A stretch of 36,797 nucleotides of DNA from Pseudomonadota bacterium. GTDB lineage: Bacteria > Pseudomonadota > Gammaproteobacteria > Steroidobacterales > Woeseiaceae. The first letter of the stretch is position 1, and each line of letters begins with the position of its first letter. Shown here one piece after another: positions 34,056-36,797 of this stretch. Under the pieces are notes generated by a model. That model was given only the letters and a program-made list of their open reading frames with translations, was not told the origin of the DNA and ran no database searches. The DNA lies in assembly GCA_027621915.1 (NCBI GenBank), contig JAQCAD010000032.1, positions 1 to 36,797 on the forward strand, given 5' to 3'. A program made the position numbers and the translations under genes.

Positions 34056-34386
34056 TATCGAGTTCCTCCGTCTTTTCGGGGCGCGCGCGTTCACGGCGCG
34101 TGGACATGGCGAGCCCTGCCTCGTCATTTGCCGGGTCGGCTAGGTTTTCCATCGGGTCATGGAGGTCATAAGCCCAGAGCAAAGCGGTATATACAACAAT
34201 CCCTGTCGTGATTTTTCCCTGCTCGGCATCCGACACCGCTCGCGGCCCGGTACCGATCTTATCGGCCACCTCCTCGATCGTTAGATTGCGGCGGAGCCTT
34301 GCGGTGCGCAGGTTTGCGCCGAGGCGTTGTATCGCCTGTTCGACTGCGTAGGGCGGGGTCTGTGTCAATGTATTTTTCTTTGCCAT
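34045..34386 (-). CDS. hipB: HipB-family antitoxin, XRE-type DNA-binding protein
   Basis: The 113-aa protein carries a helix-turn-helix of the XRE/Cro type: LGANLRTARLRRNLTIEEVADKIGTGPRAVSDAEQGK (residues 22-58, with the recognition helix around GPRAVSDAEQG). The C-terminal tail is charged (RRERARPEKTEELDSDF), as expected of an antitoxin region. It is the first gene of the pair, and its stop overlaps the hipA start. A GCTTTTTAAAGC box lies 3 bases before its ATG and three more lie further upstream, so self-repression is very likely. Confidence 0.9.
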   Translation of the reverse strand: MAKKNTLTQTPPYAVEQAIQRLGANLRTARLRRNLTIEEVADKIGTGPRAVSDAEQGKITTGIVVYTALLWAYDLHDPMENLADPANDEAGLAMSTRRERARPEKTEELDSDF

Positions 34387-34388
34387 CT

Positions 34389-34509
34389 GCTTTTTAAAGC
34401 CCTTTATCCCAGTTAATCTGCGTTTTAAAGCATATCAGTCGTATTGGCCCTTGGGAAATTAAATATGCTTTTTAAAGCTGTTTATCTCGGTTAATCTGCT
34501 TTTTAAAGC
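34389..34509. promoter_or_regulatory. Four HipB operator-like boxes
   Basis: The near-palindrome GCTTTTTAAAGC is found at 34389-34400, 34467-34478 and 34498-34509, and a variant GCGTTTTAAAGC at 34420-34431. The first two and the last two are each 31 bases apart, start to start, and the stretch between boxes is also alike (TTTATC, GTTAATCTGC). The last box extends to the 20-base palindrome at 34494-34513. They lie just before hipB and fit autoregulation by a HipB-HipA complex. Confidence 0.8.
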
Positions 34510-34513
34510 AGAT

Positions 34514-34763
34514 TAATGGCTGTTTTCTACCTAAACTGACACTATTTCCGACCACGAGCGGTTATTCCAACAGCGCCAATCGAAATAGAGCTATGTTGGA
34601 TCGGGAATGCCCTCGAATCTCTACGTAGTCCACTCGGGTGAATTTCGAGCTACACGATTTCCTTCTAAGGATTAGCCTGTGTACTGCGTACTCACGAGGT
34701 CGAATCTCGGCAAAATTCTAAAGGAATCGAGCTGCAGGCCGCATTATTCCTTGATTGCAGAAT
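34514..34763. other. Right end of the mini-island, no gene recognised
   Basis: About 250 bp with no convincing reading frame. It probably holds the hipBA promoter at its left side. Short matches to TTCTAAGG (34672 area) recall the left end of the island. Confidence 0.4.
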
Positions 34764-34822
34764 TGATTTGTAATCAGTAGGTCCCGGGTTCGACTCCTGG
34801 TGCCGGCACCATTTTTTCTAAG
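34764..34822. repeat. attR-like copy of the 3' half of tRNA-Thr
   Basis: Bases 34764-34811 repeat the last 48 bases of tRNA-Thr including the CCA end, and the match extends to 34822 with one mismatch. The 5' half of the tRNA is missing here, so it cannot give a functional tRNA. Confidence 0.85.
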
Positions 34823-34830
34823 AAAAATGA

Positions 34831-34864
34831 GGGGTCAGCGCTGGCTGGCGCTGACCCCCTTTTT
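34831..34864. repeat. GGGGTCAG hairpin (REP-like) after attR
   Basis: Arms GGGGTCAGCGC (34831-34841) and GCGCTGACCCC (34848-34858) enclose a six-base loop and are followed by a T-run. The arm begins with the same GGGGTCAG core as the REPIN-like element at 16300. It may serve as a terminator. Confidence 0.7.
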
Positions 34865-35003
34865 CACGTCCGCGCGTGGGAGGCTCTGGCGACAGTGTGA
34901 AAGCAGATGTCCACCAATTAGTGCCGTCCACGTTACGTGGACATCGCGAAGAAATGGACACCGCTGCAGAAACCCAATTGCTCGACATCGCCCCGGCTGA
35001 TGT

Positions 35004-35050
35004 GTTACAAAACCTCGGACAATAAGGAAACTTGTCCGAGGTTTTGTAAC
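35004..35050. promoter_or_regulatory. Perfect 19-bp inverted repeat before abiEi
   Basis: Arms GTTACAAAACCTCGGACAA (35004-35022) and its exact reverse complement (35032-35050) surround nine bases (TAAGGAAAC). The right arm ends six bases before the abiEi ATG at 35057. AbiEi antitoxins are known to bind inverted repeats in their own promoter, so it is a likely operator. In RNA it would be a strong hairpin with an AGGA in the loop, so a role in translation control is also possible. Confidence 0.78.
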
Positions 35051-35056
35051 AACCGA

Positions 35057-35671
35057 ATGGCCACTGAAACCCAACAAGATCGCCTTATTCAGCTGCTGCG
35101 GGATTACCCACTGGCGCGTGCTCGTGACCTGAAGGCGGAGGGGATCGATGCATCTACGATTGCCCGCGCAGTGAAGACCGGTGTTGTCGTTCGTGCCGGG
35201 AGAGGGCTTTATCAACTCCCAAACAGTGAACTGGACCTTGAATCGACCCTGGCAGAAGCGTCAAAGCGGGTACCGAAAGGTGTGATCTGCATGATTTCTG
35301 CGCTCGCCTATCACCATCTGACGGACCAGATGCCGCGCAAAATATGGATGGCGATTGGCGCGAACCAGTGGGAACCCAGCATTGACTATCCGCCGCTTCG
35401 TATCGTTCGTTTTCGATCTCCATATCTCGAATACGGCGTCGAGCGGTATCTCATCTCGGGAGTCGACGTGCCGATCTACTCAATTCCGAAGTCGCTGGCA
35501 GACGCGTTCCGCAGCCGGCGATTCATCGACCGATCTGTTGCCGTGGAGTGTCTGCGTAACGCGATAGAGCAGCGCAAAGCGACACCGGGCGAAATTGCAA
35601 AGGTGGCAGCGGACTGCGGAGCCTGGAAGCAAATGCAACCCTACCTGGAGACAATGACCGCGAATGGCTGA
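35057..35671 (+). CDS. abiEi: AbiEi-family antitoxin (type IV toxin-antitoxin)
   Basis: ATG at 35057 (MATETQQDRLIQLL) begins the real protein of 204 aa; the longer frame from 34937 runs through the inverted repeat. The N-terminal winged helix (LARARDLKAEGIDASTIARAVKTG and VVRAGRGLYQLP, from about residues 18 to 55) is typical of AbiEi, followed by the CMISALAYHHLTDQMPRKIWMAI domain and a C-terminal region (IPKSLADAFRSRRFIDRSVAVECLRNA). AbiEi antagonises AbiEii without binding it directly and represses the operon. The stop overlaps the abiEii start by 8 bases. Confidence 0.88.
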   Translation: MATETQQDRLIQLLRDYPLARARDLKAEGIDASTIARAVKTGVVVRAGRGLYQLPNSELDLESTLAEASKRVPKGVICMISALAYHHLTDQMPRKIWMAIGANQWEPSIDYPPLRIVRFRSPYLEYGVERYLISGVDVPIYSIPKSLADAFRSRRFIDRSVAVECLRNAIEQRKATPGEIAKVAADCGAWKQMQPYLETMTANG

Positions 35672-36524
35672 AAAGCCGAGAAACTCGCCGGCCTCGGTCC
35701 GACAGAGGCTGATCAATATCGCTCGCGAACAAGGCCGAGTATTTGAGGTCGTTCTCGTGACTTATGGCCTTGAGCGCCTGCTTTACCGCTTGTCGATATC
35801 GAAGCATCGAGACTCGTTCGTCCTGAAGGGCGGCATGCTGGTCACACTCTGGACAGGTGATCAAAATCGCGTTACTCGTGATGTCGATTTCCTGGGATTC
35901 GGCGACGCGTCAGAAGACCATTTGATTTCCGTATTCTCGCAAATTATGCGACAGCCGGCGGATGACGGGCTCGTGTACGACATAGACCGATTGGCTGCGG
36001 AAGCGATTCGCGAGGAGCAGCAATACGGAGGCATCCGACTCAAGACGATCGCCAACCTTGGCAAGACACGAATCCCTATCGTCATCGATATTGGTTTTGG
36101 TGACGCGATGACGGTAGTCGATCGCTCGATAAGGTATCCAACGCTTCTCGATATGCCGGTCGCAAGTATTCGAGCCTACCCGCCGGCGACTGTCGTGGCG
36201 GAAAAGTTTCACACCCTCGTTTCGTTGGGTCTGGCCAACAGCCGCATGAAGGACTATTACGATCTGTGGGCTCTATTGAATTCTCAGTCCATCGAGGAAG
36301 GCGAATTGGACGAAGCCATTCGTGCCACGTTCGCGCGTCGCGAGACGGACATACCGGCCGAGACACCGGCCGGACTGACGAGGCAATTCTCAACGGACCT
36401 GCTGAAAGAGCAGCAATGGTCCGCGTACACGGCATCGATTGGCCTGGAAGGTTTGCCTCTCGAAAACGCGACAGATTTGGTCTGGGCTGTTCTCGGTCCT
36501 GCTTGTGAACGATTGACCCGTTGA
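35664..36524 (+). CDS. abiEii: AbiEii-family nucleotidyltransferase toxin
   Basis: The 286-aa protein has the nucleotidyltransferase motifs of the AbiEii/MenT group: FVLKGGMLVTLW (KGGM at 55-58), VTRDVDFLGFG (D73 and D75 binding metal), DIGFGD and AEKFHTLVSLGLANSRMKDYYDLWAL with the conserved Lys and Asp residues. Relatives add nucleotides to tRNA or bind GTP and stop growth, giving phage protection by abortive infection. The start overlaps the antitoxin gene, so translation is coupled. It lies directly right of the hipBA island in the tRNA-Thr locus. Confidence 0.9.
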   Translation: MAEKPRNSPASVRQRLINIAREQGRVFEVVLVTYGLERLLYRLSISKHRDSFVLKGGMLVTLWTGDQNRVTRDVDFLGFGDASEDHLISVFSQIMRQPADDGLVYDIDRLAAEAIREEQQYGGIRLKTIANLGKTRIPIVIDIGFGDAMTVVDRSIRYPTLLDMPVASIRAYPPATVVAEKFHTLVSLGLANSRMKDYYDLWALLNSQSIEEGELDEAIRATFARRETDIPAETPAGLTRQFSTDLLKEQQWSAYTASIGLEGLPLENATDLVWAVLGPACERLTR

Positions 36525-36531
36525 CCAGTTC

Positions 36532-36797
36532 ATGTCTGAGCGTCCATCCCAAGAATTTGAAGCGGAGTTGGTACGGCTACGATCCGAAAATCGGCGCTTG
36601 CACAGCGAAAACGAAGAACTCAGAGACAAACTCGGGTCACCGGCTCGAAAAGCGCCATCGGAACCAGACAGCTCGAGCCGAACACCCGGTGTAACGGTAA
36701 TCATCCCCTTTTTATCTGTCGCCAAAAATAGATGTCATGCTGCTTTCAACATTATATTTGGTGGCAAGCCACCGTTAGCTTTGTTGGGCCGTTCATG
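36532..36797 (+). CDS. Start of an unknown coiled-coil protein, cut by the window edge
   Basis: The frame opens with ATG at 36532, 7 bp after abiEii, and has no stop up to the window end (88 codons). The first part, residues 9-36 (starting EFEAELVRLRSENRRLH and including ENEELRDKLG), is a leucine-rich coiled coil with a heptad pattern. From about base 36690 the DNA becomes AT-richer and the protein no longer resembles a known domain. It may be the N-terminus of a defence protein linked to the AbiE pair, or a frame that crosses a junction. I do not recognise it. Confidence 0.5.
   Translation, partial: MSERPSQEFEAELVRLRSENRRLHSENEELRDKLGSPARKAPSEPDSSSRTPGVTVIIPFLSVAKNRCHAAFNIIFGGKPPLALLGRS

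Larger units (their letters stand above)
32466..34822. mobile_element. 2.3-kb mini-island in tRNA-Thr carrying hipBA
   Basis: The 59-base direct repeats at both ends, one within the tRNA gene, mark an insertion of about 2.3 kb. Inside are hipB, hipA, the hipB operator boxes and about 250 bp of unrecognised DNA at each end, but no integrase. It may have moved with an integrase supplied in trans, or be the remnant of a larger element after deletion. Confidence 0.78.

Noticed and set aside
36700-36797. Possible integron attC site (GTTGGGC near the end and a GGTGGC/GCCACC hairpin)
   Set aside because: No matching left core of the RYYYAAC form at a suitable distance, and the toxin genes do not have cassette borders.
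1-36797. CRISPR array or rRNA genes
   Set aside because: No regularly spaced repeats of 25-40 bases were seen and no rRNA sequence was recognised.

Overview
The window looks like chromosomal DNA of a free-living, probably marine gammaproteobacterium. The evidence is a mixed GC content, two TonB-dependent receptors, many exported enzymes, and the order birA-coaX-SPOR protein-tRNA-Thr(TGT). From memory, that order resembles birA-coaA-thrU-tyrU-glyT-thrT-tufB of E. coli and birA-coaX-tRNA-tufB of Pseudomonas. The exact taxon cannot be read from the sequence.

Left part (1-5290). A truncated acyl-CoA ligase on the minus strand diverges from a TonB-dependent receptor, which is followed closely by a lipoprotein amidohydrolase of the YtcJ type. 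A bidirectional terminator at 5346-5376 separates them from the next unit.

Central respiratory operon (13385 down to 5400, minus strand). Eight tightly packed genes encode a Tat-exported 2x[2Fe-2S] subunit, a molybdopterin subunit, an FAD subunit with an extra four-cysteine loop (together a PaoABC-like periplasmic aldehyde dehydrogenase), a cytochrome b membrane subunit, a small unknown protein, a Tat-exported flavin amine oxidase, a secreted diheme cytochrome c and a secreted RidA protein. Read together they suggest a periplasmic chain: an amine is oxidised to an imine, RidA helps hydrolyse it to an aldehyde, the molybdenum enzyme oxidises that to an acid, and electrons leave through cytochrome c and cytochrome b rather than to oxygen. 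This is the strongest candidate for an undescribed system. An NHL beta-propeller lipoprotein lies upstream on the same strand.

Middle (14900-24600). A HupE/UreJ-like membrane protein, a REPIN-like inverted repeat, a CstA-type carbon-starvation transporter and a large TonB receptor preceded by an operator-like palindrome lie on the plus strand. An exported RNase Z-like metallo-hydrolase, a monoacylglycerol-lipase-like hydrolase, a membrane-anchored TPR protein and a small membrane protein lie on the minus strand.

Right-middle (24600-32224). A pair of guanidino-group hydrolases (CtlX-like and DDAH-like) is followed by an M61 peptidase, a diacylglycerol-kinase-like lipid kinase facing plsY, and the overlapping genes plsY-birA-coaX plus a SPOR-domain protein.

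Right end (32225-36797). A tRNA promoter, a truncated 5' tRNA copy, the intact tRNA-Thr gene and a displaced 3' tRNA copy at 34764 define a 2.3-kb mini-island carrying only HipBA plus unrecognised flanking DNA, with no integrase. Its neighbour is an AbiEi/AbiEii toxin-antitoxin pair behind a perfect 19-bp inverted repeat, then the start of a coiled-coil ORF that leaves the window. The tRNA-tufB locus therefore appears to have become a landing site for growth-control and defence cassettes.
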